Source: Euptelea pleiosperma (taxonomy: Eukaryota > Streptophyta > Magnoliopsida > Ranunculales > Eupteleaceae). From it: a stretch of DNA of 64,000 nucleotides. A model generated the notes under the pieces. The model made no database searches and was not told the DNA's origin. It saw only the letters and a list, made by a program, of their open reading frames with translations. Shown in pieces: positions 48,393-61,104 of this stretch; position 1 is the first letter of the stretch; the number at the start of each line of letters is the position of its first letter. The stretch is taken from NCBI GenBank assembly GCA_035048495.1, contig JASUTR010000121.1, forward strand, positions 58,594 to 122,593, in the 5' to 3' direction. Position numbers and translations under genes: made by a program.

Positions 48393-51300
48393 TTGAGTCA
48401 ATTACGATGTCTGGTTGCACAAAAGTCACTAGTTATAGGCTTCGGAATGTAACAAACAAACTGAGTCCAATTAGAGACATTGACGCACGGATGGAGCAAA
48501 CTTGTTTCGATTGTCCCGAATCTTGTTCCAAGACTTTAAATGTGTTGAAACAATTGCAATGGAACAGATTGAGTCAAATTACGAGATCCGGTTGCGAAAA
48601 AGTCACTTGTTATAAGCTTAGGAGTGTAACGCACAAACTGAGTCCAATTATAGCCATTGACGCACGAACGGAGCAAACTTGTTCCGACTGTCCCGAATCT
48701 TGTTCCAAGTCTTCAAATGTGTTAAAACAATTGTAATAGAAGATATTGAGTCAAATTACGAGGTCCGGTTGTGAAAAAGTCACTAGTTATAAGCTAAGGA
48801 ATGTAACGCACAAACAGAGTCCAATTAGAGTCATTGACGCACGAATGGGGCAAACTTGTTCCGACAGTCCCGAATCTTGTTCAACACTTCAAATGTGTTA
48901 AAACAATTGTAATACAAGATATTGAGCCAAAATACGAAGTCCAGGTTACGAAAAAGTCAGTAATTATAGGCTTAGGAATGTAACACCCAAACTGAGTCCA
49001 ATTAGAGACATTCACGAACGAATGGAGCAAACTTGTTCCGACTGTCCCGAATCTTTTTTCAACAGTTCAAATGTGTTAAAACAATTGTAATGGAAGATAT
49101 TGAGTCAAATTACGAGGTCCGGTTGTGCAAAAGTCACTAGTTATAAGCTTGGGAATGTAACGCACAAACTGAGTGCAATTGGAGTCATTTACGCACGAAT
49201 GGGGTAAACTTGTTCCGACAGTCCCTAATCTTGTTCCAACACATCAAATGCGTTAAAACAATTGTAATAGAAGATATTGAGTCAAATTACAGATTCCGAT
49301 TGCGAAAAAGTAAGTAATTATAGGCTTAGAATGTAACACACAAATTAAGTCCAATTAGAGACATTAACGAACGGATGGAGCAAACTTCTTTCGACTGTCC
49401 CAAATCTTGTTCATACACTTCGAATGTGTTGAAACAGTAGTAATGGAGGAGTTTGAGTCAAATTACAGGGTCCGGTTGCGAAAAAGTCACTAGTTATAGG
49501 CTTCGGAATGTAACACACAAACTGAGTCCAAATAGACACATTGACGCACGGATGGAGCAAAATTGTTGCGACTGTCCCGAATCTTTCTCAAACACTTCAA
49601 ATGTGTTGAAACAAATAGTAATGGAAGAGTTTGAGTCAAATTACGATGTCTGGTTGCACAAAAGTCACTAGTTATAGGCTTCGGAATGTAACAAACAAAC
49701 TGAGTCCAATTAGAGACATTGACGCACGGATGGAGCAAACTTGTTTCGATTGTCCCGAATCTTGTTCCAAGACTTTAAATGTGTTCAAACAATTGCAATG
49801 GAACAGATTGAGTGAAATTACGAGATCCGGTTGCGAAAAAGTCACTTGTTATAAGCTTAGGAGTGTAACGCACAAACTGAGTCCAATTATAGCCATTGAC
49901 GCACGAACGGAGCAAACTTGTACCGACTGTCCCGAATCTTGTTCCAAGTATTCAAATGTGTTAAAACAATTGTAATAGAAGATATTGAGTCAAATTACGA
50001 GGTCCGGTTGTGAAAAAGTCACTAGTTATAAGCTAAGGAATGTAACGCACAAACTGAGTCCAATTAGAGTCATTGAATCACGAATGGGGCAAACTTGTTC
50101 CGACAGTCCCTAATCTTGTTCCAACACATCAAATGCGTTAAAACAATTGTAATAGAAGATATTGAGTCAAATTACAGATTCTGATTGCGAAAAAGTAAGT
50201 AATTATAGGCTTAGGAATGTAACACACAAATTAAGTCCAATTATAGCCATTGACGCACGAACGGAGCAAACTTGTTCCGACTGTCCCGAATCTTGTTCCA
50301 AGTCTTCAAATGTGTTAAAACAATTGTAATAGAAGATATTGAGTCAAATTACGAGGTCCGGTTGTGAAAAAGTCACTAGTTATAAGCTAAGGAATGTAAC
50401 GCACAAACTGAGTCCAATTAGAGTCATTGACGCACGAATGGGGCAAACTTGTTTCGACAGTCCCGAATCTTGTTCAACACTTCAAATGTGTTAAAACAAT
50501 TGTAATACAAGATATTGAGCCAAAATACGAAGTCCGGTTACGAAAAAGTCAGTAATTATAGGCTTAGGAATGTAACACCCAAACTGAGTCCAATTAGAGA
50601 CATTGACGAACGAATGGAGCAAACTTGTTCCGACTGTCCCGAATCTTTTTTCAACAGTTCAAATGTGTTAAAACAATTGTAATGGAAGATATTGAGTCAA
50701 ATTACGAGGTCCGGTTGCGCAAAAGTCACTAGTTATAAGCTTGGGAATGTAACGCACAAACTGAGTCCAATTAGAGTCATTGACGCACGAATGGGGCAAA
50801 CTTGTTCCGACAGTCCCGAATCTTGTTCAACACTTCAAATGTGTTAAAACAATTGTAATACAAGATATTGAGCCAAAATACGAAGTCCGGTTACGAAAAA
50901 GTCAGTAATTATAGGCTTAGGAATGTAACACCCAAACTGAGTCCAATTAGAGACATTGACGAACGAATGGAGCAAACTTGTTCCGACTGTCCCGAATCTT
51001 TTTTCAACAGTTCAAATGTGTTAAAACAATTGTAATGGAAGATATTGAGTCAAATTACGAGGTCCGGTTGTGCAAAAGTCACTAGTTATAAGCTTGGGAA
51101 TGTAACGCACAAACTGAGTGCAATCGGAGTCATTTACGCACGAATGGGGTAAACTTGTTCCGACAGTCCCTAATCTTGTTCCAACACATCAAATGCGTTA
51201 AAACAATTGTAATAGAAGATATTGAGTCAAATTACAGATTCCGATTGCGAAAAAGTAAGTAATTATAGGCTTAGGAATGTAACACACAAATTAAGTCCAA

Positions 51301-51929
51301 TTATAGCCATTGACGCACGAACGGAGCAAACTTGTTCCGACTGTCCCGAATCTTGTTCCAAGTCTTCAAATGTGTTAAAACAATTGTAATGGAAGATATT
51401 GAGTCAAATTACGAGGTCCGGTTGTGCAAAAGTCACTAGTTATAAGCTTGGGAATGTAACGCACAAACTGAGTGCAATTGGAGTCATTTACGCACGAATG
51501 GGGTAAACTTGTTCCGACAGTCCCTAATCTTGTTCCAACACATCAAATGCGTTAAAACAATTGTAATAGAAGATATTGAGTCAAATTACAGATTCCGATT
51601 GCGAAAAAGTAAGTAATTATAGGCTTAGGAATGTAACACACAAATTAAGTCCAATTAGAGACATTGACGAACGGATGGAGCAAACTTCTTTCGACTGTCC
51701 CAAATCTTGTTCATACACTTCGAATGTGTTGAAACAATAGTAATGGAGGAGTTTGAGTCAAATTACAGGGTCCGGTTGCGAAAAAGTCACTAGTTATAGG
51801 CTTCGGAATGTAACACACAAACTGAGTCCAAATAGAGACATTGACGCACGGATGGAGCAAAATTGTTGCGACTGTCCCGAATCTTTCTCAAACACTTCAA
51901 ATGTGTTGAAACAATAGTAATGGAAGAGT
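48393..51929 (+). repeat. 20-mer HOR copy 3 (3,537 bp)
   Basis: 7-mer 48393-49630 and 13-mer 49631-51929. The 7-mer has one gained base (AAGTCCAGGTTACG near 48943) and one lost base (GGCTTAGAATG near 49328), which cancel in total length. Confidence 0.9.
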
Positions 51930-54900
51930 TTGAGTCAATTACGATGTCTGGTTGCACAAAAGTCACTAGTTATAGGCTTCGGAATGTAACAAACAAACTG
52001 AGTCCAATTAGAGACATTGACGCACGGATGGAGCAAACTTGTTTCGATTGTCCCGAATCTTGTTCCAAGACTTTAAATGTGTTGAAACAATTGCAATGGA
52101 ACAGATTGAGTCAAATTACGAGATCCGGTTGCGAAAAAGTCACTTGTTATAAGCTTAGGAGTGTAACGCACAAACTGAGTCCAATTATAGCCATTGACGC
52201 ACGAACGGAGCAAACTTGTTCCGACTGTCCCGAATCTTGTTCCAAGTCTTCAAATGTGTTAAAACAATTGTAATAGAAGATATTGAGTCAAATTACGAGG
52301 TCCGGTTGTGAAAAAGTCACTAGTTATAAGCTAAGGAATGTAACGCACAAACAGAGTCCAATTAGAGTCATTGACGCACGAATGGGGCAAACTTGTTCCG
52401 ACAGTCCCGAATCTTGTTCAACACTTCAAATGTGTTAAAACAATTGTAATACAAGATATTGAGCCAAAATACGAAGTCCAGTTACGAAAAAGTCAGTAAT
52501 TATAGGCTTAGGAATGTAACACCCAAACTGAGTCCAATTAGAGACATTCACGAACGAATGGAGCAAACTTGTTCCGACTGTCCCGAATCTTTTTTCAACA
52601 GTTCAAATGTGTTAAAACAATTGTAATGGAAGATATTGAGTCAAATTACGAGGTCCGGTTGTGCAAAAGTCACTAGTTATAAGCTTGGGAATGTAACGCA
52701 CAAACTGAGTGCAATTGGAGTCATTTACGCACGAATGGGGTAAACTTGTTCCGACAGTCCCTAATCTTGTTCCAACACATCAAATGCGTTAAAACAATTG
52801 TAATAGAAGATATTGAGTCAAATTACAGATTCCGATTGCGAAAAAGTAAGTAATTATAGGCTTAGGAATGTAACACACAAATTAAGTCCAATTAGAGACA
52901 TTAACGAACGGATGGAGCAAACTTCTTTCGACTGTCCCAAATCTTGTTCATACACTTCGAATGTGTTGAAACAGTAGTAATGGAGGAGTTTGAGTCAAAT
53001 TACAGGGTCCGGTTGCGAAAAAGTCACTAGTTATAGGCTTCGGAATGTAACACACAAACTGAGTCCAAATAGACACATTGACGCACGGATGGAGCAAAAT
53101 TGTTGCGACTGTCCCGAATCTTTCTCAAACACTTCAAATGTGTTGAAACAAATAGTAATGGAAGAGTTTGAGTCAAATTACGATGTCTGGTTGCACAAAA
53201 GTCACTAGTTATAGGCTTCGGAATGTAACAAACAAACTGAGTCCAATTAGAGACATTGACGCACGGATGGAGCAAACTTGTTTCGATTGTCCCGAATCTT
53301 GTTCCAAGACTTTAAATGTGTTCAAACAATTGCAATGGAACAGATTGAGTCAAATTACGAGATCCGGTTGCGAAAAAGTCACTTGTTATAAGCTTAGGAG
53401 TGTAACGCACAAACTGAGTCCAATTATAGCCATTGACGCACGAACGGAGCAAACTTGTACCGACTGTCCCGAATCTTGTTCCAAGTATTCAAATGTGTTA
53501 AAACAATTGTAATAGAAGATATTGAGTCAAATTACGAGGTCCGGTTGTGAAAAAGTCACTAGTTATAAGCTAAGGAATGTAACGCACAAACTGAGTCCAA
53601 TTAGAGTCATTGAATCACGAATGGGGCAAACTTGTTCCGACAGTCCCTAATCTTGTTCCAACACATCAAATGCGTTAAAACAATTGTAATAGAAGATATT
53701 GAGTCAAATTACAGATTCTGATTGCGAAAAAGTAAGTAATTATAGGCTTAGGAATGTAACACACAAATTAAGTCCAATTTTAGCCATTGACGCACGAACG
53801 GAGCAAACTTGTTCCGACTGTCCCGAATCTTGTTCCAAGTCTTCAAATGTGTTAAAACAATTGTAATAGAAGATATTGAGTCAAATTACGAGGTCCGGTT
53901 GTGAAAAAGTCACTAGTTATAAGCTAAGGAATGTAACGCACAAACTGAGTCCAATTAGAGTCATTGACGCACGAATGGGGCAAACTTGTTTCGACAGTCC
54001 CGAATCTTGTTCAACACTTCAAATGTGTTAAAACAATTGTAATACAAGATATTGAGCCAAAATACGAAGTCCGGTTACGAAAAAGTCAGTAATTATAGGC
54101 TTAGGAATGTAACACCCAAACTGAGTCCAATTAGAGACATTGACGAACGAATGGAGCAAACTTGTTCCGACTGTCCCGAATCTTTTTTCAACAGTTCAAA
54201 TGTGTTAAAACAATTGTAATGGAAGATATTGAGTCAAATTACGAGGTCCGGTTGCGCAAAAGTCACTAGTTATAAGCTTGGGAATGTAACGCACAAACTG
54301 AGTCCAATTAGAGTCATTGACGCACGAATGGGGCAAACTTGTTCCGACAGTCCCGAATCTTGTTCAACACTTCAAATGTGTTAAAACAATTGTAATACAA
54401 GATATTGAGCCAAAATACGAAGTCCGGTTACGAAAAAGTCAGTAATTATAGGCTTAGGAATGTAACACCCAAACTGAGTCCAATTAGAGACATTGACGAA
54501 CGAATGGAGCAAACTTGTTCCGACTGTCCCGAATCTTTTTTCAACAGTTCAAATGTGTTAAAACAATTGTAATGGAAGATATTGAGTCAAATTACGAGGT
54601 CCGGTTGTGCAAAAGTCACTAGTTATAAGCTTGGGAATGTAACGCACAAACTGAGTGCAATCGGAGTCATTTACGCACGAATGGGGTAAACTTGTTCCGA
54701 CAGTCCCTAATCTTGTTCCAACACATCAAATGCGTTAAAACAATTGTAATAGAAGATATTGAGTCAAATTACAAATTCCGATTGCGAAAAAGTAAGTAAT
54801 TATAGGCTTAGGAATGTAACACACAAATTAAGTCCAATTATAGCCATTGACGCACGAACGGAGCAAACTTGTTCCGACTGTCCCGAATCTTGTTCCAAGT

Positions 54901-55465
54901 CTTCAAATGTGTTAAAACAATTGTAATGGAAGATATTGAGTCAAATTACGAGGTCCGGTTGTGCAAAAGTCACTAGTTATAAGCTTGGGAATGTAACGCA
55001 CAAACTGAGTGCAATTGGAGTCATTTACGCACGAATGGGGTAAACTTGTTCCGACAGTCCCTAATCTTGTTCCAACACATCAAATGCGTTAAAACAATTG
55101 TAATAGAAGATATTGAGTCAAATTACAGATTCCGATTGCGAAAAAGTAAGTAATTATAGGCTTAGGAATGTAACACACAAATTAAGTCCAATTAGAGACA
55201 TTGACGAACGGATGGAGCAAACTTCTTTCGACTGTCCCAAATCTTGTTCATACACTTCGAATGTGTTGAAACAATAGTAATGGAGGAGTTTGAGTCAAAT
55301 TACAGGGTCCGGTTGCGAAAAAGTCACTAGTTATAGGCTTCGGAATGTAACACACAAACTGAGTCCAAATAGAGACATTGACGCACGGATGGAGCAAAAT
55401 TGTTGCGACTGTCCGAATCTTTCTCAAACACTTCAAATGTGTTGAAACAATAGTAATGGAAGAGT
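51930..55465 (+). repeat. 20-mer HOR copy 4 (3,536 bp)
   Basis: 7-mer 51930-53167 and 13-mer 53168-55465. Differences: AAGTCCAGTTACG near 52487, TTGAGTCAAATT instead of TTGAGTGAAATT at 53345, CCAATTTTAGCC near 53778, ACAAATTCCG near 54772, and one C lost in GACTGTCCGAATC near 55412. Confidence 0.88.
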
Positions 55466-56700
55466 TTGAGTCAATTACGATGTCTGGTTGCACAAAAGTC
55501 ACTAGTTATAGGCTTCGGAATGTAACAAACAAACTGAGTCCAATTAGAGACATTGACGCACGGATGGAGCAAACTTGTTTCGATTGTCCCGAATCTTGTT
55601 CCAAGACTTTAAATGTGTTGAAACAATTGCAATGGAACAGATTGAGTCAAATTACGAGATCCGGTTGCGAAAAAGTCACTTGTTATAAGCTTAGGAGTGT
55701 AACGCACAAACTGAGTCCAATTATAGCCATTGACGCACGAACGAGCAAACTTGTTCCGACTGTCCCGAATCTTGTTCCAAGTCTTCAAATGTGTTAAAAC
55801 AATTGTAATAGAAGATATTGAGTCAAATTACGAGGTCCGGTTGTGAAAAAGTCACTAGTTATAAGCTAAGGAATGTAACGCACAAACTGAGTCCAATTAG
55901 AGTCATTGACGCACGAATGGGGCAAACTTGTTCCGACAGTCCCGAATCTTGTTCAACACTTCAAATGTGTTAAAACAATTGTAATACAAGATATTGAGCC
56001 AAAATACGAAGTCCGGTTACGAAAAAGTCAGTAATTATAGGCTTAGGAATGTAACACCCAAACTGAGTCCAATTAGAGACATTCACGAACGAATGGAGCA
56101 AACTTGTTCCGACTGTCCCGAATCTTTTTCAACAGTTCAAATGTGTTAAAACAATTGTAATGGAAGATATTGAGTCAAATTACGAGGTCCGGTTGTGCAA
56201 AAGTCACTAGTTATAAGCTTGGGAATGTAACGCACAAACTGAGTGCAATTGGAGTCATTTACGCACGAATGGGGTAAACTTGTTCCGACAGTCCCTAATC
56301 TTGTTCCAACACATCAAATGCGTTAAAACAATTGTAATAGAAGATATTGAGTCAAATTACAGATTCCGATTGCGAAAAAGTAAGTAATTATAGGCTTAGG
56401 AATGTAACACACAAATTAAGTCCAATTAGAGACATTGACGAACGGATGGAGCAAACTTCTTTCGACTGTCCCAAATCTTGTTCATACACTTCGAATGTGT
56501 TGAAACAATAGTAATGGAGGAGTTTGAGTCAAATTACAGGGTCCGGTTGCGAAAAAGTCACTAGTTATAGGCTTCGGAATGTAACACACAAACTGAGTCC
56601 AAATAGAGACATTGACGCACGGATGGAGCAAAATTGTTGCGACTGTCCCGAATCTTTCTCAAACACTTCAAATGTGTTGAAACAATAGTAATGGAAGAGT
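55466..56700 (+). repeat. 7-mer, 1,235 bp, mosaic of central and right types
   Basis: Monomers start at 55466, 55642, 55818, 55994, 56170, 56347 and 56524. A has the right-domain TTGAGTCAATTAC and D has GACATTCACG. C reads ACAAACTGAGTCC, F CATTGACGAACGG and G CAATAGTAATGG, as in the central type. One-base losses: ACGAACGAGC in B and one T in the D run. Confidence 0.85.
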
Positions 56701-57939
56701 TTGAGTCAAATTACGATGTCTGGTTGCACAAAAGTCACTAGTTATAGGCTTCGGAATGTAACAAACAAACTGAGTCCAATTAGAGACATTGACGCACGGA
56801 TGGAGCAAACTTGTTTCGATTGTCCCGAATCTTGTTCCAAGACTTTAAATGTGTTGAAACAATTGCAATGGAACAGATTGAGTCAAATTACGAGATCCGG
56901 TTGCGAAAAAGTCACTTGTTATAAGCTTAGGAGTGTAACGCACAAACTGAGTCCAATTATAGCCATTGACGCACGAACGGAGCAAACTTGTTCCGACTGT
57001 CCCGAATCTTGTTCCAAGTCTTCAAATGTGTTAAAACAATTGTAATAGAAGATATTGAGTCAAATTACGAGGTCCGGTTGTGAAAAAGTCACTAGTTATA
57101 AGCTAAGGAATGTAACGCACAAACTGAGTCCAATTAGAGTCATTGACGCACGAATGGGGCAAACTTGTTCCGACAGTCCCGAATCTTGTTCAACACTTCA
57201 AATGTGTTAAAACAATTGTAATACAAGATATTGAGCCAAATACGAAGTCCGGTTACGAAAAAGTCAGTAATTATAGGCTTAGGAATGTAACACCCAAACT
57301 GAGTCCAATTAGAGACATTCACGAACGAATGGAGCAAACTTGTTCCGACTGTCCCGAATCTTTTTTCAACAGTTCAAATGTGTTTAAAACAATTGTAATG
57401 GAAGATATTGAGTCAAATTACGAGGTCCGGTTGTGCAAAAGTCACTAGTTATAAGCTTGGGAATGTAACGCACAAACTGAGTGCAATTGGAGTCATTTAC
57501 GCACGAATGGGGTAAACTTGTTCCGACAGTCCCTAATCTTGTTCCAACACATCAAATGCGTTAAAACAATTGTAATAGAAGATATTGAGTCAAATTACAG
57601 ATTCCGATTGCGAAAAAGTAAGTAATTATAGGCTTAGGAATGTAACACACAAATTAAGTCCAATTAGAGACATTAACGAACGGATGGAGCAAACTTCTTT
57701 CGACTGTCCCAAATCTTGTTCATACACTTCGAATGTGTTGAAACAGTAGTAATGGAGGAGTTTGAGTCAAATTACAGGGTCCGGTTGCGAAAAAGTCACT
57801 AGTTATAGGCTTCGGAATGTAACACACAAACTGAGTCCAAATAGACACATTGACGCACGGATGGAGCAAAATTGTTGCGACTGTCCCGAATCTTTCTCAA
57901 ACACTTCAAATGTGTTGAAACAAATAGTAATGGAAGAGT
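56701..57939 (+). repeat. 7-mer, 1,239 bp, right-domain tail
   Basis: Monomers start at 56701, 56878, 57055, 57231, 57408, 57585 and 57762. A is full length (177). F has CATTAACGAACGG and G (178 bp) has ACACATTGACG and ACAAATAGTAATGG, so the tail is right-domain type. D has a lost A (GAGCCAAATACG) and a gained T (GTGTTTAAAAC). Confidence 0.85.
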
Positions 57940-59877
57940 TTGAGTCAAATTACGATGTCTGGTTGCACAAAAGTCACTAGTTATAGGCTTCGGAATGTAA
58001 CAAACAAACTGAGTCCAATTAGAGACATTGACGCACGGATGGAGCAAACTTGTTTCGATTGTCCCGAATCTTGTTCCAAGACTTTAAATGTGTTCAAACA
58101 ATTGCAATGGAACAGATTGAGTCAAATTACGAGATCCGGTTGCGAAAAAGTCACTTGTTATAAGCTTAGGAGTGTAACGCACAAACTGAGTCCAATTATA
58201 GCCATTGACGCACGAACGGAGCAAACTTGTACCGACTGTCCCGAATCTTGTTCCAAGTATTCAAATGTGTTAAAACAATTGTAATAGAAGATATTGAGTC
58301 AAATTACGAGGTCCGGTTGTGAAAAAGTCACTAGTTATAAGCTAAGGAATGTAACGCACAAACTGAGTCCAATTAGAGTCATTGACGCACGAATGGGGCA
58401 AACTTGTTTCGACAGTCCCGAATCTTGTTCAACACTTCAAATGTGTTAAAACAATTGTAATACAAGATATTGAGCCAAAATACGAAGTCCGGTTACGAAA
58501 AAGTCAGTAATTATAGGCTTAGGAATGTAACACCCAAACTGAGTCCAATTAGACATTGACGAACGAATGGAGCAAACTTGTTCCGACTGTCCCGAATCTT
58601 TTTTCAACAGTTTCAAATGTGTTAAAACAATTGTAATGGAAGATATTGAGTCAAATTACGAGGTCCGGTTGCGCAAAAGTCACTAGTTATAAGCTTGGGA
58701 ATGTAACGCACAAACTGAGTCCAATTAGAGTCATTGACGCACGAATGGGCAAACTTGTTCCGACAGTCCCGAATCTTGTTCAACACTTCAAATGTTAAAA
58801 CAATTGTAATACAAGATATTGAGCCAAAATACGAAGTCCGGTTACGAAAAAGTCAGTAATTATAGGCTTAGGAATGTAACACCCAAACTGAGTCCAATTA
58901 GAACATTGACGAACGAATGGAGCAAACTTGTTCCGACTGTCCCGAATCTTTTTTCAACAGTTCAAATGTGTTAAAACAATTGTAATGGAAGATATTGAGT
59001 CAAATTACGAGGTCCGGTTGTGCAAAAGTCACTAGTTATAAGCTTGGGAATGTAACGCACAAACTGAGTGCAATCGGAGTCATTTACGCACGAATGGGGT
59101 AAACTTGTTCCGACAGTCCCTAATCTTGTTCCAACACATCAAATGCGTTAAAACAATTGTAATAGAAGATATTGAGTCAAATACAGATTCCGATTGCGAA
59201 AAAGTAAGTAATTATAGGCTTAGGAATGTAACACACAAATTAAGTCCAATTATAGCCATTGACGCACGAACGGAGCAAACTTGTTCCGACTGTCCCGAAT
59301 CTTGTTCCAAGTCTTCAAATGTGTTAAAACAATTGTAATGGAAGATATTGAGTCAAATTACGAGGTCCGGTTGTGCAAAAGTCACTAGTTATAAGCTTGG
59401 GAATGTAACGCACAAACTGAGTGCAATTGGAGTCATTTACGCACGAATGGGGTAAACTTGTTCCGACAGTCCCTAATCTTGTTCCAACACATCAAATGCG
59501 TTAAAACAATTGTAATAGAAGATATTGAGTCAAATTACAGATTCCGATTGCGAAAAAGTAAGTAATTATAGGCTTAGGAATGTAACACACAAATTAAGTC
59601 CAATTAGAGACATTGACGAACGGATGGAGCAAACTTCTTTCGACTGTCCCAAATCTTGTTCATACACTTCGAATGTGTTGAAACAATAGTAATGGAGGAG
59701 TTTAGTCAAATTACAGGGTCCGGTTGCGAAAAAGTCACTAGTTATAGGCTTCGGAATGTAACACACAAACTGAGTCCAAATAGAGACATTGACGCACGGA
59801 TGGAGCAAAATTGTTGCGACTGTCCCGAATCTTTCTCAAACACTTCAAATGTGTTGAAACAATAGTAATGGAAGAGT
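57940..59877 (+). repeat. 11-mer, 1,938 bp: 13-mer lacking the C/E-F/B pair
   Basis: Monomers start at 57940, 58117, 58294, 58470, 58646, 58819, 58995, 59172, 59348, 59525 and 59702. The order is A-B-C-D-E/C-D-E-F/B-E-F-G. The TATTC-type B is followed directly by a C with TTGTTTCGACAG, so a clean two-monomer deletion is the simplest reading. Several one-base indels are present, such as AATTAGACATTG. Confidence 0.85.
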
Positions 59878-61104
59878 TTGAGTCAATTACGATGTCTGGT
59901 TGCACAAAAGTCACTAGTTATAGGCTTCGGAATGTAACAAACAAACTGAGTCCAATTAGAGACATTGACGCACGGATGGAGCAAACTTGTTTCGATTGTC
60001 CCGAATCTTGTTCCAAGACTTTAAATGTGTTGAAACAATTGCAATGGAACAGATTGAGTCAAATTACGAGATCCGGTTGCGAAAAAGTCACTTGTTATAA
60101 GCTTAGAGTGTAACGCACAAACTGAGTCCAATTATAGCCATTGACGCACGAACGGAGCAAACTTGTTCCGACTGTCCCGAATCTTGTTCCAAGTCTTCAA
60201 ATGTGTTAAAACAATTGTAATAGAAGATATTGAGTCAAATTACGAGGTCCGGTTGTGAAAAAGTCACTAGTTATAAGCTAAGGAATGTAACGCACAAACA
60301 GAGTCCAATTAGAGTCATTGACGCACGAATGGGGCAAACTTGTTCCGACAGTCCCGAATCTGTTCAACACTTCAAATGTGTTAAAACAATTGTAATACAA
60401 GATATTGAGCCAAAATACGAAGTCCGTTACGAAAAAGTCAGTAATTATAGGCTTAGGAATGTAACACCCAAACTGAGTCCAATTAGAGACATTCACGAAC
60501 GAATGGAGCAAACTTGTTCCGACTGTCCCGAATCTTTTTCAACAGTTCAAATGTTTAAAACAATTGTAATGGAAGATATTGAGTCAATTACGAGGTCCGG
60601 TTGTGCAAAAGTCACTAGTTATAAGCTTGGAATGTAACGCACAAACTGAGTGCAATTGGAGTCATTTACGCACGAATGGGGTAAACTTGTTCCGACAGTC
60701 CCTAATCTTGTTCCACAAACATCAAATGCGTTAAAAACAATTGTAAAGAAGATATTGAGTCAAATTACAGATTCCGATTGCGAAAAAGTAAGTAATTATA
60801 GGCTTAGGAATGTAACACACAAATTAAGTCCAATTAGAGACATTACGAACGGATGGCAAACTTCTTTCGACTGTCCCAAATCTTGTTCATACACTCGAAT
60901 GTGTTGAAACAGTAGTAATGGAGGAGTTTGAGTCAAATTACAGGGTCCGGTTTGCGAAAAAGTCACTAGTTATAGGCTTCGGAATGTAACACACAAACTG
61001 AGTCCAAATAGAACATTGACGCACGGATGGAGCAAAATTGTTGCGACTGTCCCGAATCTTTCTCAAACACTTCAAATGTGTTGAAACAATAGTAATGGAA
61101 GAGT
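59878..61104 (+). repeat. Right-domain 7-mer with many indels (1,227 bp)
   Basis: The markers TTGAGTCAATTAC, ACAAACAGAGTCC and GACATTCACG identify the right-domain 7-mer. It is 11 bases short overall. Examples: GCTTAGAGTG (~60107), AATCTGTTCAAC (~60360), AGTCCGTTACG (~60423), GCTTGGAATG (~60628), CACTCGAATG (~60894); gains occur too, such as GGTTTGCG (~60950). Confidence 0.85.
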
